From Brachionus manjavacas (Eukaryota > Rotifera > Eurotatoria > Ploima > Brachionidae), in assembly GCA_019054805.1 (NCBI GenBank), contig JAHQIY010000003.1, positions 6,944,001 through 7,008,000 on the forward strand: a stretch of DNA of 64,000 bases, written 5' to 3'. The notes beneath the pieces were generated by a model. It ran no database searches. It was not told the DNA's origin and worked only from the letters and a program-made list of their open reading frames with translations. Positions within the stretch are counted from its first letter, which is position 1; every line of letters begins with the position of its first letter. The position numbers were made by a program, and so were the translations under genes. Of the stretch, positions 1 through 9,880 are shown one piece after another.

Positions 1-1018
1 TTAGCAATAAAAATTAACTTTTTTTAAGCTTTATAATAGTTTTATAATTGTTCTAGTTTTAGATTTCTTTTATTTTTCATAATTTTTGTATATTGAAAAA
101 AATTTTATAATTTTTATTTTTTTTTATTAAAAACAAAAGTTATTTTTAGAATATATAAATAAAGAGAACCATCAAAAAAAAACCCTATTAACCCTATTAA
201 CCGAATTGACCTAAAAATTCACCCCTTTTAAAAGTCCGTCTAAAAAAAAACAATTGTAATATTTTTTTTCTTTAGCAAATTCGTTGAACATTTTTTAGAT
301 TAAATGGCAAAAAAGGTGATTTTAATAAAATTAAAATATCTGAGATTTAAACCCTAAACCAAATACATAATTTGATAGAAAATCACCCATTTTGACCAAT
401 TTTATTTTTGACTCAAAAAAAATTTAAAAAAAATTTCGAATTTCAGTATAGATAACTTTGGACAAAGCTCAATTTGAAATTTATAAAAACAAAATAGCAT
501 TGAATATAAAATTCCGTCCGAACTCTGTTCTTTATTTTTTCAAAATTTAATTTCTTAAATTTCAGTTACATAACATTAAGGACTGAATTTATATTTTTTT
601 AAGAAATATTACCTAAACCAAGATTTTTTCCTCAATAATTAATGATTTTATTACTCAGATCTTTAAAATATTGATTCTTTTAAGCTGTTACCAATATTGT
701 TATTTTTTTAATATTAGTTCTATCCATAATTATCGTCTTTAAATAAAAAAATAGTTATTTGGAATAAATTTTGGAAAAAATATCTTTAGTTAGGAAATTT
801 ATTAACAGCAAAAATTTTGTTTATTGTATAAAAAAATTAATTTTAATTTATAAAATTTTATAGTAAAAAAAAATGACTGATTTAAGAGCTAAATTTTAAA
901 TTTTCTTCAATACTGTCAAAACGTGTTGAGGCCATTATGTGCTATCTGAAAACCTTAAAAGCAAAAAAAAATTTTATCTTTCTAAATTTAATTTATTGCT
1001 TTATATTACAAAATATTC
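1..1018. other. Gene-free AT-rich stretch
   Basis: No reading frame with protein-like composition was seen. Two tandem copies of a short CCCTATTAA unit sit near 184-203, but they are too few to call a telomeric or satellite array. The right end is presumably the 3' untranslated region of the minus-strand EGF gene next door. Confidence 0.5.
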
Positions 1019-2326
1019 TTATGTTGCCAATCTATTTGAATTTCTATTAACATAAACAAGTCGCTGATTCAGAGTCAATTTTTTTTGCTTCTTTTTATGT
1101 GACCCATCATTAACACCCAATACACTTGCCAAATCCAAAAAAAAGATAATTGAAAAAAACGATATTAGTACAAAAATTGATATTATCAAACTTGCTTTTC
1201 TGACATGCCTTATAAAAATTTGTTCTTGTGTTTCATGCTCACAATTATCTCCGTAAAAGGATTTAAAACATTTACATTTTGGCTCATGATTTGACGGCTC
1301 ACATATCCCATTATTTGAACAAGTTTGATTGAGGCACACATCTACCAATTTTTCACATCTCTTCCCATAACTAAACGATGAACAAATACAGAAAAAAGTT
1401 CTATTCTTAAAAGAAACGCAAGTTCCATTGTTTAAACACTGTAAAGAAGAACACGGATCCAAATTAATTTCACATGCTTGTCCAGCAAAGCTGGTATTGC
1501 ATTGGCAGCTATAAGAATCTTTAAATTTATCATAAACACAATATCCATGATTCGAGCATTCTTTCAAACAACCATCTAAATTGTTTTTATTTTCTAATAC
1601 ATGAATTAAATGTTCGCGTTCTAATTTATTAATGATTGTTTTATAAGAACTCAGGATCTCTTGGGTTCGAGGAAAATAAGAGGTTTTCTCATTGAATACA
1701 TCTGAAGTTTGAAAATCATTTTCTAAATTTGTGGTACCTAATTCAGTTGACAGATCATCTTCTATCGTGACATATGTGTAATTTGATTTATTATCATTAG
1801 TAAACGAGTCATTGTTTACTTTAAATTGTATAATAACATTTTCTCTAAAAGTTTCGTTCCTGAAAAGGTCATGTGAAAAATAAGTTCTATTGAAATTATA
1901 ATTTAACAGCGATTGCTTTTTTATTTCAACTGAAAAGTTATCTGCACTCATGTTTTCTATCAGGAAATGAGAGAAAAATATTTTGTAGTTGAGTTTTAAA
2001 TTAATATTGAAAATAGAATGTGGCATAAAATTTACAATTTTAAATGAATAATTGCTTGTCCTAATCACCATGGGATCTAGGTGATTTGGATCTGACGTAG
2101 TTTTTTTACCAAAAGAACACAAACCAATGCATTCTAAGAATGCAATTGTGTTAATATCTAAAAGTGTATTTTCGATTCCCAATTGAGAAACATTTAATCT
2201 ATTATAACCACCGTTAACATTAAATTCATTTGATGTTTGTAAAATATTGAAATTTGTGAAATTATTTCTCAATAGCCAGTCCATGTTGCACAAATATTCT
2301 GTATTACAAAATTCTAAACGAATAAA
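1019..2326 (-). CDS. Membrane-anchored EGF-repeat protein, 3' terminal exon
   Basis: This long terminal exon starts at a splice acceptor (polypyrimidine tract and AG at 2328-2327) and opens in frame with IRLEFCNTEYLCNMDW, so the true start codon and any signal peptide lie in an upstream exon I could not find. An N-glycosylation-rich region of about 230 residues has no recognised fold. Three consecutive EGF-like domains follow (starting CLKECSNHGYC, DPCSSLQCLNNGTC and DVCLNQTCSNNGIC). Then come one hydrophobic segment (SLIISIFVLISFFSIIFF) and a short basic cytoplasmic tail with KKKQKK. The arrangement is that of a type I surface protein with EGF domains next to the membrane; ligand and role cannot be told. 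A LINE fragment begins about 390 bp upstream, so the 5' exon may lie beyond it or may have been lost. Confidence 0.75.
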   Translation of the reverse strand, partial: FIRLEFCNTEYLCNMDWLLRNNFTNFNILQTSNEFNVNGGYNRLNVSQLGIENTLLDINTIAFLECIGLCSFGKKTTSDPNHLDPMVIRTSNYSFKIVNFMPHSIFNINLKLNYKIFFSHFLIENMSADNFSVEIKKQSLLNYNFNRTYFSHDLFRNETFRENVIIQFKVNNDSFTNDNKSNYTYVTIEDDLSTELGTTNLENDFQTSDVFNEKTSYFPRTQEILSSYKTIINKLEREHLIHVLENKNNLDGCLKECSNHGYCVYDKFKDSYSCQCNTSFAGQACEINLDPCSSLQCLNNGTCVSFKNRTFFCICSSFSYGKRCEKLVDVCLNQTCSNNGICEPSNHEPKCKCFKSFYGDNCEHETQEQIFIRHVRKASLIISIFVLISFFSIIFFLDLASVLGVNDGSHKKKQKKLTLNQRLVYVNRNSNRLAT

Positions 2327-2714
2327 CTAAAAAAATAAAGTTAAAATTTTTTATAAACCATATTGTTTAATTTACTTAATATTCCCTAAAACTAATTTTT
2401 TTTTAAATTATTTATGAATAATTAAATTTATCCCTTATAAATAGCTCAAAAATGTTTAGATCTTTTTTGACTGGATCTTATTTGAAAATTATTTTTTATG
2501 AAATTTATTAAGTGAACATTTCAACATTTTCAAATTATTTTTAATGACTAATTTTGAGCAAGTGAACGAAACATCTTAAATTAATTGAAGTGTTTAGCTC
2601 ATTAATTTAATGATTTAAAATAAAGTCAAGTCAAATCTGACTTTCAATTTTGACTTTTGACCAACTCTGGTTCTTAACAGAATTGCGTGCAGAATTAAAA
2701 TAAACTTATTTTTT
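2327..2714. other. Non-coding gap upstream of the EGF gene
   Basis: The first intron of the minus-strand EGF gene should lie here. I looked for a start codon followed by a hydrophobic signal peptide and a GT donor and found no convincing one. The 3' part borders the LINE fragment. Confidence 0.4.
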
Positions 2715-3374
2715 TACAAATAGCCTCGTTGAAGGCCAACTGTTTGGAGACTCTCCTTTGGCTTGGGGTTTAAGAAGTGGTGCCGGAAGTGTGTTGTTTG
2801 GATGCATGTACAGACCACCTAGAAGTGATTGTTCTGTGACTGCGTGTATCAATGTTTCTTTAAATAAGGCAAGAAAAATGATAGAAAATAAATTATTTGA
2901 TGCACTGGTGGTCTGTGGAGATTTCAATTTTGCGAAAATCAGCTGGACGTTTGATGGTGGTAGTGCATGTGGAGAAAATGAGATGCGTTTTGTTGAAGGT
3001 TTAGAGGAAGCCTTTCTTGTTCATTATGTAGATTCTCCATCGTTTTTACACGGAAAAACATTCAGTATATTTACTCTAACAACACATGAGCCTGTTTGTA
3101 ACTATTTCCAACAACACATGTTTCTAACAAAAAAGGAAAAAAAATTCCTTTAAAAGATATGAGTACAAGGTGTGTAAAGAAGAGAAAATTAAAAGGAAAC
3201 GTTTTGACCGAATCACCTTAGGTATGGGGTCAGTGGAATGGGATAAAGGATTTTGTGAAGGGAATATAAACGAATGTAGTTTTTTGAATGAAAATGTGCG
3301 ACAAAAAGATAAACATGTACCTGAAAAAAGAGATAATTTGAGTGAAAAATGAATGAACTATGAAGTGAATAGCC

Positions 3375-3984
3375 TTGTTTTTAAGTCACAGTTTTAAGTC
3401 TAAGTCACAAAAATTTAAGTCAAAGTCATGACTTAAATTTTTTTTTTTTTTTTTTTAAGTCAAAGTCATGAGTTAGATTAGAAATACTTTTAATTATTTA
3501 TTTCATTAAAATTGAGTATTATTGGTAGTGGATGATTGTTGGCCGTTGGTTTTTTTTTTTTTTTAATAAAATTATGGTTTTTTTTTAATTAATAAACATA
3601 TTTAATTTTCTTAACTTTTTAATTTTTTATGATATTTTGGCATCTTTTTTTTCAGCGCCGCAGTCCCAAATTCTGGCCGCCAAGCTGAACGGCTAAATGA
3701 CCGCCCGCCACAATGTTGACCGTAACTTTGACTTGCCGCTTTTTTTTTTTCCGATTTTTTAAACTTAAAATTTTTAAGTCATTGACTTGACTTAAGAAAA
3801 AAAAAAAATAATTTTAAGTCATTGACTTGACTTAAAAAAAAAAAAAAATAATTTTAAGTCATTGACTTGACTTAAAAAAAAAAGAAAATAATTTTAAGTC
3901 ATTGACTTGACTTAAAAAAAAAAAAATCTAAGTCAAGTCATTGACTTGACTTGACTTAAGACTTGTGACTTAAAAACAACTCTG
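3375..3984. mobile_element. Non-autonomous TIR element nested in the LINE
   Basis: The ends are inverted copies of TTGTTTTTAAGTCAC. The left end begins at 3375; the right end reads GTGACTTAAAAACAACTCTG. The four bases AGCC lie directly outside both ends (3371-3374 and 3985-3988), a possible short target duplication, although the right end carries an extra CTCTG. The inside has no coding capacity and consists largely of a degenerate repeat built on AAGTCAnTGACTT. It interrupts the LINE between its endonuclease and RT parts, so it is younger than the LINE. Related ends occur at 16.2 kb and 19.6 kb. A right end in CTCTG and a left start in CAGAG in the relatives recall hAT termini, but class is not settled. 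Confidence 0.65.
3760..3970. repeat. Short tandem array of a TTAAGTCATTGACTTGACTT unit
   Basis: Four to five units of about 60 bp, each made of a TTAAGTCATTGACTTGACTT core followed by a poly-A stretch, lie head to tail inside the TIR element. The core itself is an imperfect palindrome (AAGTCA...TGACTT), so the array can fold back on itself. The complementary arrangement appears near 3395-3475. Confidence 0.7.
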
Positions 3985-4440
3985 AGCCTGATAAAAATGA
4001 AGCATCGAGCTTTGTATAGGATGAAAGTAAGTAATTAAAACATGATTATGGAAAAATTTATTGGGAACCCAGCGAAATTTTGCCTTATTTTCCATTACGA
4101 ACATCCTCGTCTTTCGATATTGAGAATATCATGCGAGAGTTTAATGGTGATCTCATTGAGCTTAGACTAGAGAAATTAGATGGAAAAAAATCGATAGGTG
4201 CTTATGAAGTACATACACTTATACTTAAAAACTGCGCAAAAATAATGTCAGTGCCATTGAGAATAATTTATAGAAATTCACTCGAAACAGGTAGGATACC
4301 AATTGATTGGAAATGAGAAAATGTATCACCAATTTACAAAAAAGGAAGTAAATTAAAGCCTGTAAATTATGGACCCGTATCACTAACGTCGGTTGCATGT
4401 AAAGTTTTTGAAGGAATTGTTAGGGAATTCGTTCCAACTG

Positions 4441-4931
4441 TTTGGAGATCGCACATTCTCCTTTCAGCAAAAAATTTAAGCAAAAAAAAAATGAATGGTA
4501 CATAATCAGTTTCAGGTATAAATAGAAATTGAAAAAAAAATTATTTTAGAGATTTAAAAGTGTCAGTAAAAAAAAAATTCTTAAAAATAGTTGGCTTTCA
4601 AAGAGGCCATTTTTAAAAATACAGATAAAATTAAATAAGCTTACATGTAATTTTAAAGTTGAATTTCGGATAGCATAAACTTCAATTGAATCAAAAAAAG
4701 CAATTGAGTAGATGCGATTTTTTAAAAGCAGAATACCATCAAATTCTGAATTGTTTAAACTTGGTAAATTTTGGCTGACATTTTTAATTTCTTTAATTTT
4801 AAAAATTAATTTTATTCAAGAATCATATATTTGTAAACTTTTATTTTTGAAATATTGACTAAAACATCAAGTTACTTCAATTAAAAAATTTTTATTTTGT
4901 TTTTTTTTCCAAAATTCACAATGCCAAAAAA
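4441..4931. other. Gene-free stretch
   Basis: Very AT-rich, with no reading frame or structured repeat that I can support. It probably contains the 3' untranslated region of the minus-strand lectin-like gene. Confidence 0.4.
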
Positions 4932-5810
4932 TTAAGAGATTTCAAAGTGAATTTTTTTGTGAAGCGCCGCAAGCTTGCTTAAGCGGTACAAAAGTGAAAA
5001 TTTAAAGAAGAAAATAAATACTAAAGAGAAAAAGCTAGCTAAGAAACTTTGATCTAAAGCATGGTTCATGTTTTAACTGAAAGTTTTGTCGATTTTTTTC
5101 AATTCAAAATTAATTTGTTTTAATTTTTAAATAAATTTACCCAAAGCTTGAAGATTAAAAGATTCTATCGATCCGTCAATTGATATATTTAATTTTAAAT
5201 CTATTTTGGTGTCAAATGTTGAGGTTAAAAACAAAATTGTACAAAATAAATCATAAGAATGGCCCGAGTCAAAGCATTCGAATTGAAACTCGTTTTTTGT
5301 ATCTTTAATTATAAAAAATTACCTATCAGAATTTTAAAGAGGTTCTAAGAGGCTGTACCAATTGAAAATTTTTCACAGGTATAGTGAATCAAAATTTTTT
5401 TTCCCTTCGAACTACAAGTTGATCCTAAATCATCTAGATTTTCAATTTGACATTTTTTTTTATGATGACATTTATTTTTCACTTTTGACAATGAATCTTT
5501 TTCAAAACATGATTCAAAAAATTTCCAATAATTTGCCAAATCTTTAGCAAATCCATTAAAAACACATTTGATAATAATTATATGGTCTGATTCGCAACTT
5601 ATATCTAATATTTTATCAGATATTTTTTCTTTAAATTGAGAATTTTTTGGACATATTTCAGTTGAATATCCTCTAAATATTATATGGACAAGATCCATTC
5701 CAAACCAAGAAGAAACTAAAAAATTCAAATTATATCAAGTTATTAAAATAATCAGCAGTGATATTACTTTGTCTTGCATTTAATAATATCAAGATCAAAT
5801 ATATGTTCAT
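4932..5810 (-). CDS. SUEL-type galactose-binding lectin domain protein
   Basis: Four exons are proposed: 5810-5768, 5715-5359, 5302-5141 and 5053-4932 (227 residues; introns of 52, 56 and 87 bp; frames close). Exon 1 encodes a hydrophobic signal peptide, MNIYLILILLNARQ. Exon 2 carries the pattern of the Gal_Lectin (SUEL) family: ISCESDHIIIIKC, a cysteine-rich middle, SKVKNKCHHKKKC and KKILIHYTC, matching the usual C-x-G-K-x-x-C and terminal Y-x-C. Proteins of this family bind rhamnose or galactose and are usually secreted or form ectodomains of surface receptors such as latrophilins. Exon 3 (ECFDSGHSYDLFCTILF) is protein-like but unassigned. Exon 4 is hydrophobic (FLASFFSLVFIFFFKFSLLY) and could be a membrane anchor; it is the least certain exon. 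Exons 1-3 are well supported by splice signals. Confidence 0.6.
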
Positions 5811-6224
5811 TTTTTATGTCGAAAATTTTGTAAGATAATTTTTTTTCTTATCGAAAAAATTTGTTTTCATTCTTAAATGCAAAATCAGCGGCTGTCAGCC
5901 AATAAATAAAGAAATTTAATAGTTTTTTTAGTATGCATTGAAAAATAATATTGGTAATCATAACAGCTTTAAAATTCAGCTATTTCAAGTTTTAATTAAG
6001 AAATTAAAAATATTAGGTTTTGTTAGATAAACATTAAAAATAAATCAAATATTTGATAATAAAATTATCTGTATCAATTTACGCAAGCAAAAACTTAAAA
6101 ATCAGAAAGCTGATAGAAGTTTGTCATTGTAAGAAGATATCAGGTATTGAATTTTTGAATTTTTTAATGGATGTCTAAACCAAACATTTCAGAGCAAGAA
6201 AAATCATTTTGAATGTGAGTTTGA
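5811..6224. other. Gene-free stretch upstream of the lectin gene
   Basis: Presumably holds the promoter of the minus-strand lectin-like gene. No TATA or other element stands out from the AT background. Confidence 0.35.
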
Positions 6225-6480
6225 GTGTTTTGCACCATGGATAGACAATGAGATTCAACTTTTAAAAAACCATTTTCCTTTTCCTACTTTTTGTACTTTA
6301 TTATTATTTAAATTTATTAGACCCTATTCTTTTTTGTACTTTCTGTACTTTTTTTACTTAATGATACTAAAAAAAGATTTAATTAATCAATATTTTAAGC
6401 ATTAATTTTAAATTTATGTATATTTATTTAGAAAAAAAAATGAACAGAAATGTGAATCCGATTCACATTTATGGCAAAAA
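6225..6480 (+). repeat. Single-arm copy of the GTACTTTTTGTAC repeat family
   Basis: It begins with CCATGGATAGACAATGAGAT, followed by several GTACTTT-type words and a run near 6380-6420 containing TTAATTAATCAATATTTTAA. The same series, in the same order, occurs in the left arm and (inverted) in the right arm of the fold-back element at 51.7-52.1 kb. This copy has only one arm. Non-coding. Confidence 0.6.
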
Positions 6481-6779
6481 TTTACAGAAAAAATATTAAT
6501 TCTTTTTTGGTCATCCTCTTTTTTTTTAATTATTTATTTTATTTAAAAAATAATTTGGGACAAAATCCCTTGGCTGTTTGGAGTGAATATTAATTTTCTC
6601 TTTCAACCACGTTAGCGTTAATTTTGAGATTTGTAAAATTTATTTTTGATTTTTTAAAAATTGAAAAAACATAAATTAGAGCAAAAAGTAAATGTTATAC
6701 AAAAATTAAATAATTTTGAGTTAATTAAATTAAATATTCTTGAAAAATTGCTTCATTTTTTTTTAATTGACAAATTTCA
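6481..6779. other. Gene-free stretch between two repeats
   Basis: AT-rich sequence between the GTACTTT repeat and the RTE-type LINE fragment. No feature seen. Confidence 0.3.
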
Positions 6780-7400
6780 TTTTGAATAGCCATTACTTGA
6801 AATGTTTGAGAAGCTTGGTTAGATGGAATTGTGTTCATTGCATTTTCAGTACGAGAAATAGGTCCAAGAGTTTCTGGTTTTGGGTTTGCATCGTGATTCA
6901 CCCCATAATCTTCACTATTTTCACTTGGTTTAAGTACATGCCGAAGCCATCGCAGTCTTTTATTCTTAATTCAGACTTAATGGCTCTGAATTTTTTCTTG
7001 TGTTTAAGTCAGCATTTGACAATGTTTCAGGCCAGTCTATCCCGAGGATCCTTCGCAGGCTTCCAGTGTGAAATTTGTTCAGGCTTTTCTTGTCAGATTC
7101 ACACATCCGCCAACATTCGCTGCCGTACATCAGTGTTGCTTTTACTACACTGTTGTAGAGTTTAAGTTTTGTTTCTTTGCTGTAGCTGGTTGACTACCAT
7201 GCTGTTTTGAGTCTAGCAAGCGCACTCTTTGCTTTAGCAAGTCTATTCTTAGTGTCTCTGTGTGTTCCCATCGTTGTACTGATGGTGCTTCCTAAGTATG
7301 TGAATTCGCTTTCTCACTCGATTTCTGTACCATCGATGGTGATCGGGGTATCCAATTTTGTGTTGATGCACTTAACTTTCGTTTTGGCCACAAAAATTTT
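6780..7400 (-). mobile_element. RTE-type LINE fragment (C-terminal part of RT)
   Basis: Translated on the minus strand across frame breaks, it gives the familiar C-terminal tail of RTE-like endonuclease-reverse transcriptases: FTYLGSTISTTMGTHRD, then RLAKAKSALARLKTAW, SYSKETKLKLYNSVVKATL, MYGSECWRM, SLRRILGIDWPETLSNADL and a degenerate WRWLRHVLKPSE box. Several stop codons and frame changes show that it is dead. Only the last third of the RT protein is represented, typical of a 5'-truncated insertion. It is somewhat less AT-rich than its surroundings. Confidence 0.7.
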
Positions 7401-8464
7401 CACTTATTTTTTTGAGTGTGAGTGATTCACTCAAAAATTTTGATTGAAGTGAGTGTTAAAGTGAATGATTCAGATGTGATTTTAACATTTCAATAAAGTT
7501 GTTTTTCATCATTTGAATATACTATTCTTATTTATGTTTGAATCATTTTTTAATGTATTTTTCTTTATTTATTTGTTTTAAATCATCAACTATAAAATAA
7601 AGCTTACTTAGAGGCTACAGTATATTATTTAAAGGTAGTAAAATATTCAACACATCAAACAAATGATATGTAATAATTAAAAACTAAAAATTTCTAAAAA
7701 AAGATATAGGCTTTGTTGGCTAATTGAAGTTTTTGATCAAATTTTCATGATCATGTTCAAAAATTATCCTAAAAAAAGAATTTGTAAACATTTTTAATTA
7801 AAAAATGAAATGCAGAGACATATTTTCACATGAAGCAGAATAATCTACATTATAACAAAGTATTATGCATTATTCTGCATGCATGAAATTTTTGCAGACA
7901 AAAAAAATCAGTTAAACATTGAACGTTTACTTCGAAAATATATTCCTGGAATAAAATTTAAAAAAAAAAAAGGGGGAAAGTAGAAAAAAACGTGAAAAAA
8001 GAGAAAAAACTTTAAAAAAAGTAAGAATTTATTCAACCAATTTTACTTAAAAATTCGAAGAAAAAAAACATAAATTTTTAAAAAAAAATCTCAATTTACC
8101 AGATAGCATCTGTGCTTGTTTCACACGAACACCAAAAAGATTTGAGTATGTTAACATTTTTTCAAAAAATATATTATGAATTTATTAAAATTAAGAAATT
8201 CGTATTTGAATTTATGTCTTTAATCTATTTATTCAATTGATCATATTTTTTTCAATTTGGTTAATTGAATTTATCTATTTAAAAATAATATTATATTAAA
8301 AAATTAGTAAACATTTAGATTTATATTTATGTTTTTTCTCCTTAATTAAATTATAATTTTGCTGTATGTTTTTTTTATCCTTTATATGTTTCGTTCTGCC
8401 TGTCTTAAAAAAAATTCTTGAATGGTAATATTTGAGCAAGATCATTTAGATTTGATTATAAACT
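7401..8464. other. Gene-free stretch downstream of the channel gene
   Basis: Starts with a tract rich in GAGTGA and TTCACTC words (7405-7475), then featureless AT-rich DNA. It contains a small repeat at 8372-8412 listed separately and probably the 3' untranslated region of the minus-strand channel gene. Confidence 0.35.
8372..8412. repeat. Short dispersed repeat with TATGTTTCGTTCTGCCTGTCTT
   Basis: About 25 bases are shared with 41205-41240 (ATGTTTCGTTCT-x-CCTGTCTT). Read on the minus strand, the second copy has CTGAAGA followed by GAAAC, the spacing seen at ends of Penelope-like elements, but no stem between them. Origin unknown. Confidence 0.45.
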
Positions 8465-9880
8465 TCAATTTGCCGGCTTTGGGGTGATTCTGATTTTAGC
8501 TTTTTTGTGGTTACGTTTGAGTAAAAATTTAAAAAGCAATTGAAAAAAAATTTCAAATAATTCTGCAAATGTTAAAAAGCTCATTCCCAAAAAAAGTCCG
8601 AGCTGTCCACCCAAATTGCCAAGCAAAGAGCCAAAATCCGATTCGGGTAATTCTTCAATGTTTTCAAAACTGCTCGAATCAAAATAAACATTTAGCGACA
8701 CCACACTGTCTCTCACTTGTTCCAAAGTTATATTATCATACGGAAATTTTGATCGAAATGATTTTTTTGATAAGAGAAAATTTGCATACGAGTGACTTGG
8801 AAAACTTGAAACACTTTTGAAAATATTGAAGTGTGAATAATCACATTCAATGGGACATTCGGGTGAACATAAACCATAATAATCGGTCAAATTTTCAAAA
8901 TGATAAACGCAATTTGTTCTTTCAAAAGATGAAGTTAAGCTCAAAGCTTGGCAATTGCGAATATTTTCCTCGATGGCCTTTGTAACAGAGCAATTTAAAA
9001 CACACCATTTCTGTCTGTAACTTCGACTAAAATCAAAAGCATTTCTATACCAAACTGAATCGAACTCATTCCGGTTTGAAACATTAGCCACACAGTCGCT
9101 ATATGGACTAGCCATTTTATTTATAGTTACTTTATTTAAAATAAAATTTGTTTCAGTGCCAGTTTGAATGAAAAGTCCTTCTTCAGCAAATAAAGGCGGC
9201 GATGTGCGATTATGGACGATAATCAAAGCGCCAAATCTATGCTCCCAACAAGGCTGATATTCAGGCGCACCAATAAATAGCTTAAGCTTTAGGCCATTAA
9301 TCATACCAGGGCGTTTTGAATTTTCAGTTGGTATTGATTGACCACTTGAATTTTTTCCATAGTTAAAAGTGTAACAATTTCTGAAATATACTGCTCTATG
9401 AGGAAAAAAGTTGTTAGGATTACATGGTTTTCCGTCATATTGACACGAAATCAATAACTTTTCCAAAGTGAAGCCTTTCAAATTCGGCAGTTCATTGACT
9501 AACACATTGGTCATTTGAGTGTCACAACTTTTGCTGTTGAAGTCATCACTGTAAAGAAATGACTCATTAAGAAAAAGAGAAACATTTTTAAAATTTTCAT
9601 CAATTGTAAAATCATAGGGATTTATATTACAAAATGTTACTGCAGGAAATTCGGAGTTGAATGATTGTATTAGTTCCATTCTGACAATAACATTATACTG
9701 CAAGTATTTAATTATGATCAGAACAACCGAATAAGTACAATATGAAAAAGAGGCCAAAAACATCACAATCCAAAATATTCTAATTACAGTACTTTTGGTT
9801 CGCAAAATGTTTGGGATGCCATGAATTGTGCTTGATTCGACGATCTCTTTAAGCTTTTGAGTGTAACTTTGTTTATTCAT
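8465..9880 (-). CDS. DEG/ENaC family sodium channel
   Basis: Single-exon frame of 471 residues starting MNKQSYTQKLKE. It has the full DEG/ENaC plan: the N-terminal gating His-Gly pair (IHG, residues 20-21), a first membrane segment at about 32-56 (IFWIVMFLASFSYCTYSVVL), the post-TM1 box FPAVTFCNINPYDF, a large Cys-rich extracellular domain with several N-glycosylation sites, the conserved pre-TM2 box (CSPECPIECDYSHF), and a second membrane segment entered by GLFLGMSFLTFAELFEI. GMS is the G-x-S selectivity filter. Such proteins form trimeric, amiloride-type Na+ channels gated by peptides, protons or touch; which gate applies here cannot be told. At 471 residues it is slightly shorter than most but looks complete. 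Absence of introns is notable beside its intron-rich neighbours. Confidence 0.92.
   Translation of the reverse strand: MNKQSYTQKLKEIVESSTIHGIPNILRTKSTVIRIFWIVMFLASFSYCTYSVVLIIIKYLQYNVIVRMELIQSFNSEFPAVTFCNINPYDFTIDENFKNVSLFLNESFLYSDDFNSKSCDTQMTNVLVNELPNLKGFTLEKLLISCQYDGKPCNPNNFFPHRAVYFRNCYTFNYGKNSSGQSIPTENSKRPGMINGLKLKLFIGAPEYQPCWEHRFGALIIVHNRTSPPLFAEEGLFIQTGTETNFILNKVTINKMASPYSDCVANVSNRNEFDSVWYRNAFDFSRSYRQKWCVLNCSVTKAIEENIRNCQALSLTSSFERTNCVYHFENLTDYYGLCSPECPIECDYSHFNIFKSVSSFPSHSYANFLLSKKSFRSKFPYDNITLEQVRDSVVSLNVYFDSSSFENIEELPESDFGSLLGNLGGQLGLFLGMSFLTFAELFEIFFQLLFKFLLKRNHKKAKIRITPKPAN

Larger units (their letters stand above)
2715..4440 (+). mobile_element. LINE fragment (CR1/Jockey-group), endonuclease plus start of RT, interrupted
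   Basis: The first part reads as the second half of an apurinic-endonuclease domain: GCMYRPPRSD, then VVCGDFNFAKISWTFDGG, the GDFN-x-P/A-x-I-x-W box common in CR1/Jockey-group LINEs. The linker region follows (KIKRKRFDRITLGMGSVEWD). After an inserted inverted-repeat element, the start of the reverse transcriptase continues near 4090-4430 (GAYEVHTLILKNCAKIMSVP, then SPIYKKGSKLKPVNYGPVSL). The RT catalytic core is absent; similarity stops abruptly near 4440. There is a stop codon within the RT part (TGA after RIPIDWK), so the copy is dead. It belongs to the same broad LINE group as the copies at 22.5-24 kb and 61.4-62.7 kb. Confidence 0.75.

Noticed and set aside
181-205. Telomere-like repeat CCCTATTAA
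   Set aside because: Only two units, no array and no subtelomeric context.
6767-7425. Two plus-strand frames in this interval
   Set aside because: The minus strand gives clear RTE-type LINE sequence, so the plus frames are shadows.
8372-8412. A second hammerhead core (also at 41205-41245)
   Set aside because: CTGAAGA and GAAA have suitable spacing in one copy but the bases between them do not form stem II.
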